From Pseudomonadota bacterium (GTDB taxonomy: Bacteria > Pseudomonadota > Gammaproteobacteria > Steroidobacterales > Steroidobacteraceae), in assembly GCA_025357635.1 (NCBI GenBank), contig JANXOV010000004.1, positions 111,032 through 175,031 on the forward strand: a DNA stretch of 64,000 bases, in the 5' to 3' direction. Below the pieces are notes generated by a model. That model was given only the letters and a program-made list of their open reading frames with translations. It did no database searches and was not told the origin of the DNA. The position numbers and the translations under genes were made by a program. This document shows, in pieces, positions 27,872 to 37,629 of this stretch (position 1 is the first letter of the stretch; every line of letters starts with the position of its first letter).

Positions 27872-30052
27872 GTGTCAATCCTGCGACGAACCTTGCACGT
27901 TCTTTGCCTGGCGAGCATTTTCGTTCAGCCCACTCAGGCGCAAGGTATGCTCGGATTCAGCCCCGCGTCCGCTGCAAAGCAAGCCGGGATCGAAGCCAGG
28001 TTCAAGGCGATCCCCACGCCGGCCGAGGCGCAGCGCCAGCACCGAATTTTCACCGCCGAGCCGCACCTGGCCGGCTCAGAGCGCAACAATGAACTCGCGC
28101 GCTACATCGCACGCGAATGGAAAAAGCAGGGCCTGGAAGACATCGTCATTCGCCGCTATGACGTCTACAGTTCGGATCCGAAGGAAACCCTGCTCGAGAT
28201 GGTGGCTCCAACCCCCTACCGCGCCGGCTTGCGCGAAGCAGCGTACGACCAGGATCCTGACACCAAAAACCCGGACATCAGTACGGCCTGGATCGGCATG
28301 TCGACGTCGGGTGACATCACTGCACCGGTGATCTACGCGAACAGCGGCAATCCAGCCGACTTCGCCCTGCTGCGCAAGAACGGCATCGATGTGAAGGGAA
28401 AGATCGTGCTGGTGCGCTATTCCAATCCGTACAGCTATCGCGGCTTCAAGGCGCTGACGGCGGAAAAGGAAGGCGCCGCAGCGATCCTCATCTACAGCGA
28501 TCCGGCGGAAGATGGCTACGCAAAGGGCAAGGTATTCCCCGACGGCCCCTGGGGGCCGGAGACTCACTTTCAGCGCGGCGCCATCGAGTACGACTTCCAG
28601 CAAGCGGGCGATCCGACCACGCCGGGCTGGCCTTCGCTGCCTGGTGCCAGACACATCCCGGCTGCGGCGTCCTCGGCTGTTCCTAAGATCATGGCCCTGC
28701 CCCTTTCCTGGCATGACGCCAAGCCCTTGCTCGAAAACATGGACGGACCCGTCGCCCCGAAGGAATGGCAGGGCGCATTGCCCATCACCTATCACCTCGG
28801 CGGGGACCGGGTTCGTGTGCACTTGAAGATTCAGATGCAAGAATCACTGAAGGCGAACTACGTGGTCGAGGCAAGCATTCGCGGCACGGAACATCCCGAT
28901 GAATGGGTGCTGGTCGGCAATCACCGCGATGCCTGGGTGTTCGGCGCGGCTGATCCTGGCAGCGGAACCGCTGCGATGATGGAAATGACCCGCGGCCTCG
29001 GCAAACTGGCCAGGCAAGGCATTCGCCCCAAGCGCAATATCCGCATCTTGAGCTGGGACGGCGAGGAGACGAGCTTCGCAGGCTCAGCCGAGTGGACCGA
29101 ACAGTTTGCGCATGAGCTGGGGCAAAAGGCCGTGGCGTACCTGAACGTGGACATCGGTGTCTCCGGTCCTGATTTCCAAGGCAACAGCGTTGGTTCACTG
29201 GCGCCACTGCTGGTGGACGCCAGCAAGTCGCTGCCTGATCCGTCCGGCAAATCCTTGTACGAGGCGTGGCAGACGGCACGCGCAAAGGACCTCAAAAGCC
29301 GGAAAGAGAACGACACGGTCACGGACTTCAATCTGGTGGAGACGCGCATTGGCAGCGGCTCGGACTACGCGGCGCTGCTCGATCATGCCGGTGTGCCGGT
29401 GCTGGACGTGTCCTTCACCGGCCCCTACGGCGTCTACCATTCGGCCTACGACAACTACTTCTGGATGAATCACTTCGGCGATCCCGGATACCGCTATCAC
29501 ACAGTCATGGCGCAAGTCCTCGGCGTTCTCGCCCTGCGCCTGTCGAACGCGGATTTTCTGCCCTTTGATTTCGGCAGCTATGCCGCGCACATTCGCCAGT
29601 ATCTGAACACACTGAGCAAGGACAGCGACCTGAGCAAACTGGAACTGGACTCGCTGCGCGTGGCGATCGATGAGTTCGAGCGCGGCGGAAAAGACTTGAA
29701 CGAATCGGTGCAGACGGCGCTTGCGTCCGGGCCGCCCGATCCGCTGCTCTCCGATCAGATCAACCGCGGGATGATGGGCATCGAGCGCCATTGGTTGAAC
29801 CCCGAAGGCATCCCCGGGCGCCCCTGGTACAAGCACATTTTATACGCGTGCCGGCAGACCTACGCGCACCTGGAGCTGCCGGGACTCACCGAAACGGTGG
29901 AGCGCGGCGACATGGTGGCCGCGCAACGGCAGGCGCGGATCCTCGAGGCCGCGTTGCGGCACAATGCGCAACTGCTGCATCAGCTGAACCGGGATCTGGC
30001 CTGTACGGCGGGCCTGACCCGGCAAGGTGTGGCTTTGTGCACGGAACACTGA
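27872..30052 (+). CDS. Exported M28 peptidase (glutamate carboxypeptidase II-like)
   Basis: A 726-residue PSMA/transferrin-receptor-like protein. GTG start, then signal peptide (about 1-23, ending TQAQ), a protease-associated domain (about 110-280), the M28 zinc domain with NHRDAWVFGAADPGSG, SWDGEETSFAGS and HSAYDNYFW supplying His, Asp, Glu and His ligands, and a C-terminal dimerisation helical domain. Cleaves C-terminal glutamate or similar residues from peptides in the periplasm. Followed 25 bases later by the LctP-type permease, so product uptake may be linked. Confidence 0.9.
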   Translation: MSILRRTLHVLCLASIFVQPTQAQGMLGFSPASAAKQAGIEARFKAIPTPAEAQRQHRIFTAEPHLAGSERNNELARYIAREWKKQGLEDIVIRRYDVYSSDPKETLLEMVAPTPYRAGLREAAYDQDPDTKNPDISTAWIGMSTSGDITAPVIYANSGNPADFALLRKNGIDVKGKIVLVRYSNPYSYRGFKALTAEKEGAAAILIYSDPAEDGYAKGKVFPDGPWGPETHFQRGAIEYDFQQAGDPTTPGWPSLPGARHIPAAASSAVPKIMALPLSWHDAKPLLENMDGPVAPKEWQGALPITYHLGGDRVRVHLKIQMQESLKANYVVEASIRGTEHPDEWVLVGNHRDAWVFGAADPGSGTAAMMEMTRGLGKLARQGIRPKRNIRILSWDGEETSFAGSAEWTEQFAHELGQKAVAYLNVDIGVSGPDFQGNSVGSLAPLLVDASKSLPDPSGKSLYEAWQTARAKDLKSRKENDTVTDFNLVETRIGSGSDYAALLDHAGVPVLDVSFTGPYGVYHSAYDNYFWMNHFGDPGYRYHTVMAQVLGVLALRLSNADFLPFDFGSYAAHIRQYLNTLSKDSDLSKLELDSLRVAIDEFERGGKDLNESVQTALASGPPDPLLSDQINRGMMGIERHWLNPEGIPGRPWYKHILYACRQTYAHLELPGLTETVERGDMVAAQRQARILEAALRHNAQLLHQLNRDLACTAGLTRQGVALCTEH

Positions 30053-30077
30053 CACCGGTGCGAGGCGAGGAGCGCTC

Positions 30078-31688
30078 ATGTTCCCTCAACTGATCGCACC
30101 GGTGGCCGGGAACCTTGCGCTGTCCACGCTCGTTGCGGGGATTCCTGTCATCGTCGTGCTGTTCGTTCTGGGCGTGTTGCGCCGGCCGGCATGGATGGCG
30201 GCGCTGGCGGGATTGCTCGCCGCCCTGGCGATCGCCATCACCCTGTGGCGCGTGCCCGCGGGACTTGCGCTGGATTCACTGGCTTTCGGCGCCGTGTTCG
30301 CGCTCTCGCCGGTGATCTGGATCGTCGTGAATGCCCTGCTGGTGTACAACGTGGCGGTGAAGTCGGGCCGGTTCGACGCGTTCTGCCGCTGGCTGACCCA
30401 TCATCTGCCCGATGACCGGCGCGTGGTGCTGATCGTCGTCGGATTCTGCTTCAGCGCCCTGTTCGAAGGGTTGTGCGGATTTGGCACACCGGTGGCCATC
30501 GCCAGTTCGCTCCTCATCATGCTCGGCTTCGCGCCGCTGGAGGCGCTGGTGTACGTGTTGATCTTCAATACTGCACCCGTGGCCTATGGTGCGCTGGGCA
30601 CGCCGGTGACCGTGCTCGGTGCCGTGACCGGACTGCCCGCCGCCACGCTGGGCGCAATGATTGGCCGGCAGCTGCCCCTCATCGCCATCCTCCTGCCGTT
30701 CTATGTGACCGCTTTGTACGGCGGCTTGCGATCAGTGAAGGCGCTTTGGCCGTTCCTGCTGGTGGCGGGCGGAAGCTTTGCCGTATGCCAATTCATCGTT
30801 TCCAACTTCATCGACTACACCTTGACTGATGTCATTTCATCGCTTGGCGCGCTGGCCTCCACGCTGTTGTTCCTGAAGTTCTGGCGGCCGGCCGCCGACT
30901 CCGCGTTTGCCATTGGCGGCGAGAACACGGTCCGGCAAGATGCGTCCGGCACGCGCCACGGCGCGCAACAAGGATGGCTCCCCTGGATCATCCTGTCGGT
31001 GATCGTGATTGCGTGGACGTCTCTGAAAGTGCCGGCCATCGGACAGCAGAAAATCGCCTGGCCCGGATTGCACCACGCCATTTCAATCACGGTTTACGGC
31101 GGCAAGCCGTACGATGCCATCTGGACGTTGCAGCCGCTGGGAACCGGCACCGCGATCCTGCTGGCGGCAATCGTCACCGCGCTGACCGCGCGAATGCCGG
31201 TGCGGGAGTTCTTCGGCTGCATGGGCACGACGCTGCGCCAGTATTGGCGGGCCGGGATCACCGTCATGCTCATCGTGGGTCTTGCGTATCTCATGAATTA
31301 TTCCGGACTGGCTTACACGCTGGGCCAGGGCGTAGCCTCCACCGGGCATCTGTTCATTCTGCTCTCGCCGTTCCTGGGCTGGCTGGCCGTCATGCTGTCC
31401 GGTAGCGACACCGCCGGCAACGCGTTGTTCGGCAATCTGCAAGTGGTGGCGGCGAATCAGCTGCAATTGAGCCCGGTGTTGTTCGCCGCCACCAACTCCT
31501 CGGGCGGAGTGATGGGCAAGATGATTTCTCCGCAGAACATCGCCACCGGCGTGTCGGTGACCCATCTTGCGGGCAGCGAGGGCCGTGTGTTCGCGCGCAC
31601 CTTCATTCACAGTATCGTGCTGACTGTGGTGCTGGGCCTGCTGGTCGCGGCACAGCAGTATCTGATGCCGTGGATGATCCCGAAATGA
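30078..31688 (+). CDS. LctP family permease (L-lactate/organic acid)
   Basis: 536 residues from the ATG at 30078, preceded by GAGGCGAGGAG. Twelve or more hydrophobic segments; family markers FEGLCGFGTPVAIASSLLIMLG, NTAPVAYGALGTPV and the ending SPQNIATG. LctP-type transporters take up lactate or glycolate by proton symport. Its stop overlaps the thiolase ATG (ATGA at 31685). Being in an operon with thiolase and DUF35-SDR genes hints that the carried acid is not simply lactate. Confidence 0.88.
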   Translation: MFPQLIAPVAGNLALSTLVAGIPVIVVLFVLGVLRRPAWMAALAGLLAALAIAITLWRVPAGLALDSLAFGAVFALSPVIWIVVNALLVYNVAVKSGRFDAFCRWLTHHLPDDRRVVLIVVGFCFSALFEGLCGFGTPVAIASSLLIMLGFAPLEALVYVLIFNTAPVAYGALGTPVTVLGAVTGLPAATLGAMIGRQLPLIAILLPFYVTALYGGLRSVKALWPFLLVAGGSFAVCQFIVSNFIDYTLTDVISSLGALASTLLFLKFWRPAADSAFAIGGENTVRQDASGTRHGAQQGWLPWIILSVIVIAWTSLKVPAIGQQKIAWPGLHHAISITVYGGKPYDAIWTLQPLGTGTAILLAAIVTALTARMPVREFFGCMGTTLRQYWRAGITVMLIVGLAYLMNYSGLAYTLGQGVASTGHLFILLSPFLGWLAVMLSGSDTAGNALFGNLQVVAANQLQLSPVLFAATNSSGGVMGKMISPQNIATGVSVTHLAGSEGRVFARTFIHSIVLTVVLGLLVAAQQYLMPWMIPK

Positions 31689-32866
31689 CCGCGAATGGCA
31701 GCTCCCGCGACTACCGGGACGTGGTGCTTGCTGCGCCGGTCACGGTGCCTTATGTCAGGTACTCGATCCGCAGCGCGCATTGGTTCGTGGCGCAGGCATT
31801 GGCGCGACTGCTGACGGCGTCGGGTCTTAGGAAAGCCGCCGTCGACGGCTTGAGCCTGGGCAGCTTCATGCTGGCGCCGGACACGGCGATCGGCGTCACG
31901 CAGCACCTCGGGGTGACAGTGCGCTGGCTCGATCACCTTCCGCTGGGAGGAGCCTGCGGCATCGTTGCGCTGCGCCGTGCGCTGCGCGCCGTGCAGTGCG
32001 GCGATGCCGAAGTGGTCGCGTGCATCGGCGCCGATACCAACAGCGTCGATGCGTTCCGGCAGAGCCTGGGCAGCTTCAGCGTGTTCGCACGCGACGCCGT
32101 GTTTCCTTACGGCTCCGGCGGACCCAATGCAAGCTTTGCCTTTCTGACCGACTATTACATGCGCCGCTACGGTGCAACCCGGGAAGACTTCGGTAAGATC
32201 TGCGTCGCGCAGCGCGACAATGCGTTGGGCTATCCTCATGCGATATTCAAGAAAAAACTCACCTTGCCGGATTATTTGAACGCGCGGCTGATCGCCGACC
32301 CGATCCGGCTGTTCGATTGCGTCATGCCCTGCGCGGGTGCGGAAGCATTTCTGGTGATGACGCGGCAGCGTGCCGAGTCGCTCAACCTGCCCTTCGTCAC
32401 CGTGCGCTCAACCTGCGAGCGCCACAACGCGTTCCCCGACGATCCCATTCAGACCCGCGGCGGCTGGGTGCTGGATCGCGAGCATCTCTACGGCGCCGCG
32501 GGAATTGATCCGGCGGATGTCGACTTCGTCCAGACCTACGATGACTATCCGGTGATGTCGGTCATACAGCTTGAAGACCTCGGCTTCTGCGCCAAGGGAG
32601 AGGGGCCGGAGTTCGTGCGTCGCCATACCTTCACCACGGATGGCAGCTTTCCGATCAACACCAGCGGCGGACAGCTGTCCGTCGGCCAAGCCGGTTGTGC
32701 CGCAGGCTTTCTCGGCCTCGTGGAGTCGATCCGGCAGCTGACGGAGTGCAATCTGGCGCGCCCCGTCGCGAATGCGCGCTTCGGAATCGCCGTGGGTTAC
32801 GGCATGATCACCTACGATCGCGGTCTGTGCTCGGGAGCGGCTGTGCTGAGCCGGGCGGCCACATGA
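31685..32866 (+). CDS. Thiolase-like protein (Ltp/SCP-x type)
   Basis: 393 residues with a thiolase fold. The segment LPLGGACGIVALRRA holds the region of the nucleophilic cysteine; the C-terminal glycine loop reads INTSGGQLSVGQAGCAAGF and the end is YGMITYDRGLCSGAAVL. Normal degradative thiolases have GHPxG in that loop; here it is GQAGC. Together with the DUF35-containing neighbour this resembles the Ltp-ChsH2 systems that cleave C-C bonds (retro-aldol or thiolytic) on CoA esters. Overlaps both neighbours by 4 bases. Confidence 0.85.
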   Translation: MTANGSSRDYRDVVLAAPVTVPYVRYSIRSAHWFVAQALARLLTASGLRKAAVDGLSLGSFMLAPDTAIGVTQHLGVTVRWLDHLPLGGACGIVALRRALRAVQCGDAEVVACIGADTNSVDAFRQSLGSFSVFARDAVFPYGSGGPNASFAFLTDYYMRRYGATREDFGKICVAQRDNALGYPHAIFKKKLTLPDYLNARLIADPIRLFDCVMPCAGAEAFLVMTRQRAESLNLPFVTVRSTCERHNAFPDDPIQTRGGWVLDREHLYGAAGIDPADVDFVQTYDDYPVMSVIQLEDLGFCAKGEGPEFVRRHTFTTDGSFPINTSGGQLSVGQAGCAAGFLGLVESIRQLTECNLARPVANARFGIAVGYGMITYDRGLCSGAAVLSRAAT

Positions 32867-34107
32867 TCCCGCCGCTGCCGAAACCGCCGCGCAAAAATCC
32901 GATCCTGCGCACGCGGCTTCCCTTGCTGCCGCCCTCGGCTCGCTCTCGCGCAGCGCTGGGCTTGACCGCGGCGGCATCGCGAGGCCGGTTTGAACTGCAG
33001 GTTTGCAACGACTGCGGCGCCGTGCAATATCCGCCGCGCGAGTCGTGCCATCGCTGTCTGTCGGGCAAGCTGTGCTGGCGCGCGCAAGAAGGCAGCGGCG
33101 AGCTGCTCGCCACAACCACGGTGCGTCACAGCCACGATACGTTCTTTCAAGAGCGGGTTCCGTGGCGATTGGCGCTGGTACGACTCGATGTGGGTCCCAC
33201 GGTGGTGGCGCATCTGCATGCCGGCTGCCCGCCGGCCCCGGCGCGGGTTCGATTAGGCGCCCGGCTCGACAAGGCCGGCCAGGGCGTGCTCGTAGCTTTT
33301 CCAATGGATGAGGTGCCCAATATGGCCGATGACCGCCAGCTTCGTGAAATGACCTGCGATCCGAAATTCCGCAAAGTGCTGGTGACCGACGGCAAGAGCG
33401 CGGTCGGGCAGGCCGTGGTGCGGGGACTCGCCGCGGCCGGTGCGGATCTGATTTGGGTGGGACACGCAGAGCCCTGGAAAGAAACCGCCCGCTTCGCTGA
33501 GCTTGCCACCTTGCCGCAGGTTGCGCTGCTGCCGCTGGAGCTCACTGACTCGCAATCGGTGCGGGAAATCGCCGCCGAGATCGGCGGCAAGGTCGACATC
33601 CTGATCAACACGGCCGAGGTGCATCGCACCCACGGAATCTCCTCGCGCAGCGGCGTGGAGACGGCGCGCGCGGAAATGGATGTGAACTACTTCGGCCTGC
33701 TGCGTCTGGCGCAGGAGTTCGCACCGGCAATGCGCGCGCGCGCCGCCGACGGCCAGTCCAGCGCCGTCGCCTGGGTCAATCTGCTGTCCATCTACGCGTT
33801 GAGCAATTTCCCACCGCACGGCACGTTCTCGGCATCGAAGGCGGCGGCGCTCTCCTTGTCGCAGTGCCTGCGCGCCGAGATGCGATCCAGCGCAATCCGC
33901 GTGATCAACGTATTCCCCGGACCCATTGACGATGAGTGGAATCAAACCCTGCCGGCGCCGAAGCTGAGCGCGGAAGCCCTCGCCAAGGCGATCCTCAGCG
34001 CGCTGCAGGACGGCGTCGAGGACGTGTACCCAGGCGATGTGGCCCAGGAGTGGCTGGCGCGCTGGCAGGAAAGCCCCAAAGTTCTCGAAAAAGAACTCAG
34101 CATTTGA
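32863..34107 (+). CDS. DUF35 OB-fold/zinc-ribbon protein fused to an SDR domain
   Basis: A 414-residue fusion. Residues about 20-145 form the acyl-CoA-associated DUF35 unit: zinc ribbon CNDCGAVQYPPRESCHRC followed by OB-fold strands. Residues about 160-414 are a short-chain dehydrogenase: Rossmann start KVLVTDGKSAVGQ, MDVNYFGLLRL (Asn), LLSIYALSNFP (Ser), then TFSASKAAAL, where the catalytic Tyr of YxxxK is Phe (codon TTC). So the reductase chemistry may be lost or altered. Start at 32863 gives an ATGA overlap with the thiolase; the frame upstream is discarded. Confidence 0.85.
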   Translation: MIPPLPKPPRKNPILRTRLPLLPPSARSRAALGLTAAASRGRFELQVCNDCGAVQYPPRESCHRCLSGKLCWRAQEGSGELLATTTVRHSHDTFFQERVPWRLALVRLDVGPTVVAHLHAGCPPAPARVRLGARLDKAGQGVLVAFPMDEVPNMADDRQLREMTCDPKFRKVLVTDGKSAVGQAVVRGLAAAGADLIWVGHAEPWKETARFAELATLPQVALLPLELTDSQSVREIAAEIGGKVDILINTAEVHRTHGISSRSGVETARAEMDVNYFGLLRLAQEFAPAMRARAADGQSSAVAWVNLLSIYALSNFPPHGTFSASKAAALSLSQCLRAEMRSSAIRVINVFPGPIDDEWNQTLPAPKLSAEALAKAILSALQDGVEDVYPGDVAQEWLARWQESPKVLEKELSI

Positions 34108-34144
34108 ATACCCGGTCACCAATTGAATCGAGGGTCACGCGCGC

Positions 34145-34927
34145 ATGGCTGCAAGTTCACTGATTTCGCTGGCGGCGGAGCTCGTCTCAGGACGAGTCCG
34201 CGTCGTCGATTTGACGCAAACATTGTCCCCACAGTTTCCCGCGATCGCGCTGCCGCCGGAGTTCGGTCAGTGCTGGCCGTTTCGCATGGAGGAGGTTTCG
34301 CGCTACGACGAGCGCGGGCCGGCCTGGTACTGGAATAATTTCTCCTGCGGCGAGCACACCGGAACGCATTTCGATGCGCCGATCCATTGGATTTCCGGCC
34401 GTGATCTGCCCAACAATGCCACCGACACCATACCGCCGCAGCATCTAGTGGGTCCGGCATGCGTGATCGACTGCTCCGCGGAAGCGACCTCCAACCCGGA
34501 TTTTCTGCTGACTGCGGATCACGTAAGACGCTGGGAATCGGCGCACGGGCGCATTCCACCGCGATCCTGGGTGCTCATGCGCACGGATTGGTCGAAGCGT
34601 TCCGACCCGGCCGCGTTTCAAAACTACGACGCGGCGGGTCAACACACGCCTGGACCTGCCACCGATGCGGTCCGATTCCTCGTCGATGAGCGCGATGTGG
34701 TCGGTTTTGGAACCGAGTCCATCGGCACCGACGCCGGGCAAGGCTATCACCTCAAGCCGCCGTACCCGTGCCACTACTACATGCACGGCTCCGGCCGCTA
34801 TGGCCTGCAGTGTCTGGCGAACCTGGATCTTCTGCCACCGACCGGCGCGGTGATTTTTTGCGCACCCTTGAAAATCAAGAACGGCTCCGGCAGCCCCATC
34901 CGCGCGCTGGCGCTGGTCCCGGCTTGA
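34145..34927 (+). CDS. Metal-dependent cyclase/kynurenine formamidase-like hydrolase
   Basis: A 260-residue protein with HTGTHFDAPIHW, the metal-binding signature of the cyclase family (KynB, isatin hydrolase). It ends IRALALVP, usual for the family. Such enzymes hydrolyse N-formylkynurenine, isatin or aryl amides using Zn2+ or Mn2+. Last gene of the run 30078-34927 and only 37 bases after the DUF35-SDR stop, which suggests a shared catabolic pathway. Cytosolic. Convergent with the histidine kinase gene. Confidence 0.85.
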   Translation: MAASSLISLAAELVSGRVRVVDLTQTLSPQFPAIALPPEFGQCWPFRMEEVSRYDERGPAWYWNNFSCGEHTGTHFDAPIHWISGRDLPNNATDTIPPQHLVGPACVIDCSAEATSNPDFLLTADHVRRWESAHGRIPPRSWVLMRTDWSKRSDPAAFQNYDAAGQHTPGPATDAVRFLVDERDVVGFGTESIGTDAGQGYHLKPPYPCHYYMHGSGRYGLQCLANLDLLPPTGAVIFCAPLKIKNGSGSPIRALALVPA

Positions 34928-34953
34928 CTATGTGCCGGCGAAAGCCAACGGCA

Positions 34954-37629
34954 TCAACTGGTGTATGGGTGCGACGACGATCCTGCTGGGTCTCGCAGTG
35001 GCTGATGATTGAGGCGTATCTGCAGACCGCCGTCCCGCCGATTCTCGATTGACAGGCTGGCGCCGATCATGCGTGACCGGTACGCCATGATGCGCAAGCC
35101 CATGCCCTGCTGCGAATCGGCCGGTGCCGCCATGCCGGCGCCGTTGTCCGAAATGGTGAGTTTCAGTCCGTTGGCGTCCACCCGCAGATGCAGCGAGACC
35201 ATGCTCGCGCCGCTATGGCGCGCCGCATTGGTGAGCGCCTCCTGCGCGATCCGATACACATGATTGGCGGTTGCCGCATCCACTTGCAGCAGCGTCGCAG
35301 CCGAGCTGCGATAGCGCACGGTCAGTCCGTAGCGCTCTTTGGCGTGCACCGCGAGCCCGCGCAGCGCGGCGACGAGCCCGCCATGCTCGAGCGTGACGGG
35401 CGACAGACCGCGCGCCAACGCGCGAGCGCCACTGATGGTCTGATTGACGATGCCGATGACCTCATCGATGGACGCGCGGCCTTGCGGGTACTCGCGAGCC
35501 AGCTGCTCAGAGAATGACCGCAAGAGCAGTGCAATGCCCGTCAACTCCTGTCCCAGACCGTCGTGCAAATCGCTGCCAATGCGTTGCTGCTCGCGATTGG
35601 CGACTTCGATGATTTCGTGTTCGAGACTCTTGCGCTCGGTGATGTCGTGGGCCACGCCCAGCATCCCGATGACCTCCCCCGTCCCGGAGTGCCTGATGGG
35701 CTCATTGATCGCATGCAGCCAGCGCAGCGTACCATCGGCACGCAGCAGCCGTACTTCGCCCTCGGCGCGCTCGCCGCGCATCAGTCTGGCCACACGCTCC
35801 TCCGCGTTGGCGATGTCCTGCGGAAGATAAAAGGCGCGCATCCCGCCGCGCCGGTTGTACTCTTCCACCGAACAGCCGAAGACGTCCGCAAAGCCCTTGC
35901 TCGCCCAGACAACCTCGTAGCCGGATTGAGCAGCTGCGTCGAAACGCGACTCATGCACGTAGCCAAGCGTCATATCGGCGACGCTGCGATAGCGAAATTC
36001 GCTCTGTCTCTGGCCTTCCTCGGCCAGTTTGCGCGCACTGATGTCGATGAGTGTGCCAGCCAGCGTGACGGGGCGTCCGAGCGCGTCGCGCTCGACGATG
36101 CTGGCGCGGTCGAACAGCCAGATCCAGCGCTCCGACTTCGTGAGGTAGCGATACTCGACTTCGTAGCTGGCGCAGCGGCCCTGCAGATAGTCGTTTACGG
36201 CCTTGAGCACCGGCCCGGCATCTTCCGGGTGCAGGCGGCTTTGCCACGGATTCTCGCGCGAACGCCAATCCGCGTCATCGAAGCCGGTCATTTGATACCA
36301 GCTGCTGCTGTGGAAGGCCTGGTTGCTCTGCAGGTTCACGGTGTACAAGGCGGCATTGGCGCCGCTCATCGCCACGTCGAATCGCCGTTCGGTATTCAAC
36401 AATGACAGCTCCGCGCGTTTGCGCGCGTCGACGTCCAGGAGCACGCCGCTGATGCGCGTCACCCGGCCCTCCGGCGATCTGCCGCTGGCGCGGCCGCGCG
36501 CGTAGACCCAGCGGCGCGCGCCGTCCGGCGCCCGCATCCGGTATTCGACTTCATACCAGGGACTCTCTCCTTTTAGGTGAACACGCAGCGCGATGCGCGC
36601 CCGTTCGATATCCTCCGAGTCCAGGTTGGTTTGCAGCCAGGACAGATCGGCCACTATCGGCGCAGGCTCGCTGCCCATCAGGCCGGCGCATACGGAATCG
36701 AAATAGATCGTGGAAGTCGCGATGTCGAATTCCCAGGTGCCGATGTTGGCGCAGTTGAGGGCTGAGTCGAGCTGTTCGTGGCTCTTCTGCAGTTCCGCCT
36801 CGGCCGCCTTACGGTCGGTGATGTCGCGGGCGTTGACGACCATGCCGCGCACATGCGGGTTTTCGAGCAGGTTTGCACCGAGCGTCTCGACCCAGCGCCA
36901 GCTGCCATCGGCATGCCGTGCGCGCAGCTCATAGGTGTACCGGCCGGCGCGGCCGGGATCCACCATGTGCAACGCCAGCGATTCCCGGGTCCTGGCAATG
37001 TCGTCCGGGTGAATGAACTCGAAGATGCTGCGTCCGAGCATCTGCTGCGCGCCGAAGCCGAGCAGGCGGCGCACCCCGGTTTCGTTGATGAACTGAACCT
37101 CTCCGCGCGCGTTGATCACGATCATCAAGTCCAGAGAGTTCTCCATCAGCGCGCGGAAGCGCAGCTCGGAGGAATGCGCCGCAGACTGCGCCACTCTCGC
37201 GGACACATCGGTGCAGGTCAGCAACACCAGCGATCGCTTGTCATCGATGCCGAGCCGCCGCACGCTGACCTGGCAGGACCAAGTCTGCGCATTACGGTCA
37301 TGGAAACGGAAGTCGCCCCGTGGTACTTCCTTGTTTTCCGAGGCCGACGCAACCAAAGTCCGTAGTCCGGCGCGGTCGGCTGCGTCGACCCAATCGCACA
37401 GGTCACGATCGCACAGTTGTTCGGCGGCAAGTCCGCAGATTTTCGCCAGCCGCGCGTTGGCGCGCACGATGCTCAGGCCGGAGCGATCCGCGTCGACGAT
37501 GACCAGACCGTCGGCGGCGAGATCGAATGCGGCCCGCAGCAGCGAATCGGCGCCGGCATCCAGCGGTTGATGCTGCGGTGATTCGCGGTGGCTGAGGATG
37601 CGGTTCACGATGAAAGTGTTCTCATTCAA
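34954..37629 (-). CDS. Multi-PAS sensor histidine kinase (HisKA_3/NarX type)
   Basis: An 891-residue cytosolic kinase with no membrane segment. Five PAS/PAC repeats span about residues 25-665 (for example WSCQVSVRRLG, WRWVETLG, YRYLTKSERW, each ending ITDRK- or ITERK-like). The phosphoacceptor His is 689 in IGSDLHDGLGQELTG; the ATPase domain has AQEALTNAARHSGA (N box) and ISDNGAGM (G box). It would phosphorylate a LuxR-type response regulator, but none is nearby. The likely start is TTG at 37629, overlapping the kelch gene TGA (TTGA). Confidence 0.88.
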   Translation of the reverse strand: MNENTFIVNRILSHRESPQHQPLDAGADSLLRAAFDLAADGLVIVDADRSGLSIVRANARLAKICGLAAEQLCDRDLCDWVDAADRAGLRTLVASASENKEVPRGDFRFHDRNAQTWSCQVSVRRLGIDDKRSLVLLTCTDVSARVAQSAAHSSELRFRALMENSLDLMIVINARGEVQFINETGVRRLLGFGAQQMLGRSIFEFIHPDDIARTRESLALHMVDPGRAGRYTYELRARHADGSWRWVETLGANLLENPHVRGMVVNARDITDRKAAEAELQKSHEQLDSALNCANIGTWEFDIATSTIYFDSVCAGLMGSEPAPIVADLSWLQTNLDSEDIERARIALRVHLKGESPWYEVEYRMRAPDGARRWVYARGRASGRSPEGRVTRISGVLLDVDARKRAELSLLNTERRFDVAMSGANAALYTVNLQSNQAFHSSSWYQMTGFDDADWRSRENPWQSRLHPEDAGPVLKAVNDYLQGRCASYEVEYRYLTKSERWIWLFDRASIVERDALGRPVTLAGTLIDISARKLAEEGQRQSEFRYRSVADMTLGYVHESRFDAAAQSGYEVVWASKGFADVFGCSVEEYNRRGGMRAFYLPQDIANAEERVARLMRGERAEGEVRLLRADGTLRWLHAINEPIRHSGTGEVIGMLGVAHDITERKSLEHEIIEVANREQQRIGSDLHDGLGQELTGIALLLRSFSEQLAREYPQGRASIDEVIGIVNQTISGARALARGLSPVTLEHGGLVAALRGLAVHAKERYGLTVRYRSSAATLLQVDAATANHVYRIAQEALTNAARHSGASMVSLHLRVDANGLKLTISDNGAGMAAPADSQQGMGLRIMAYRSRMIGASLSIENRRDGGLQIRLNHQPLRDPAGSSSHPYTS

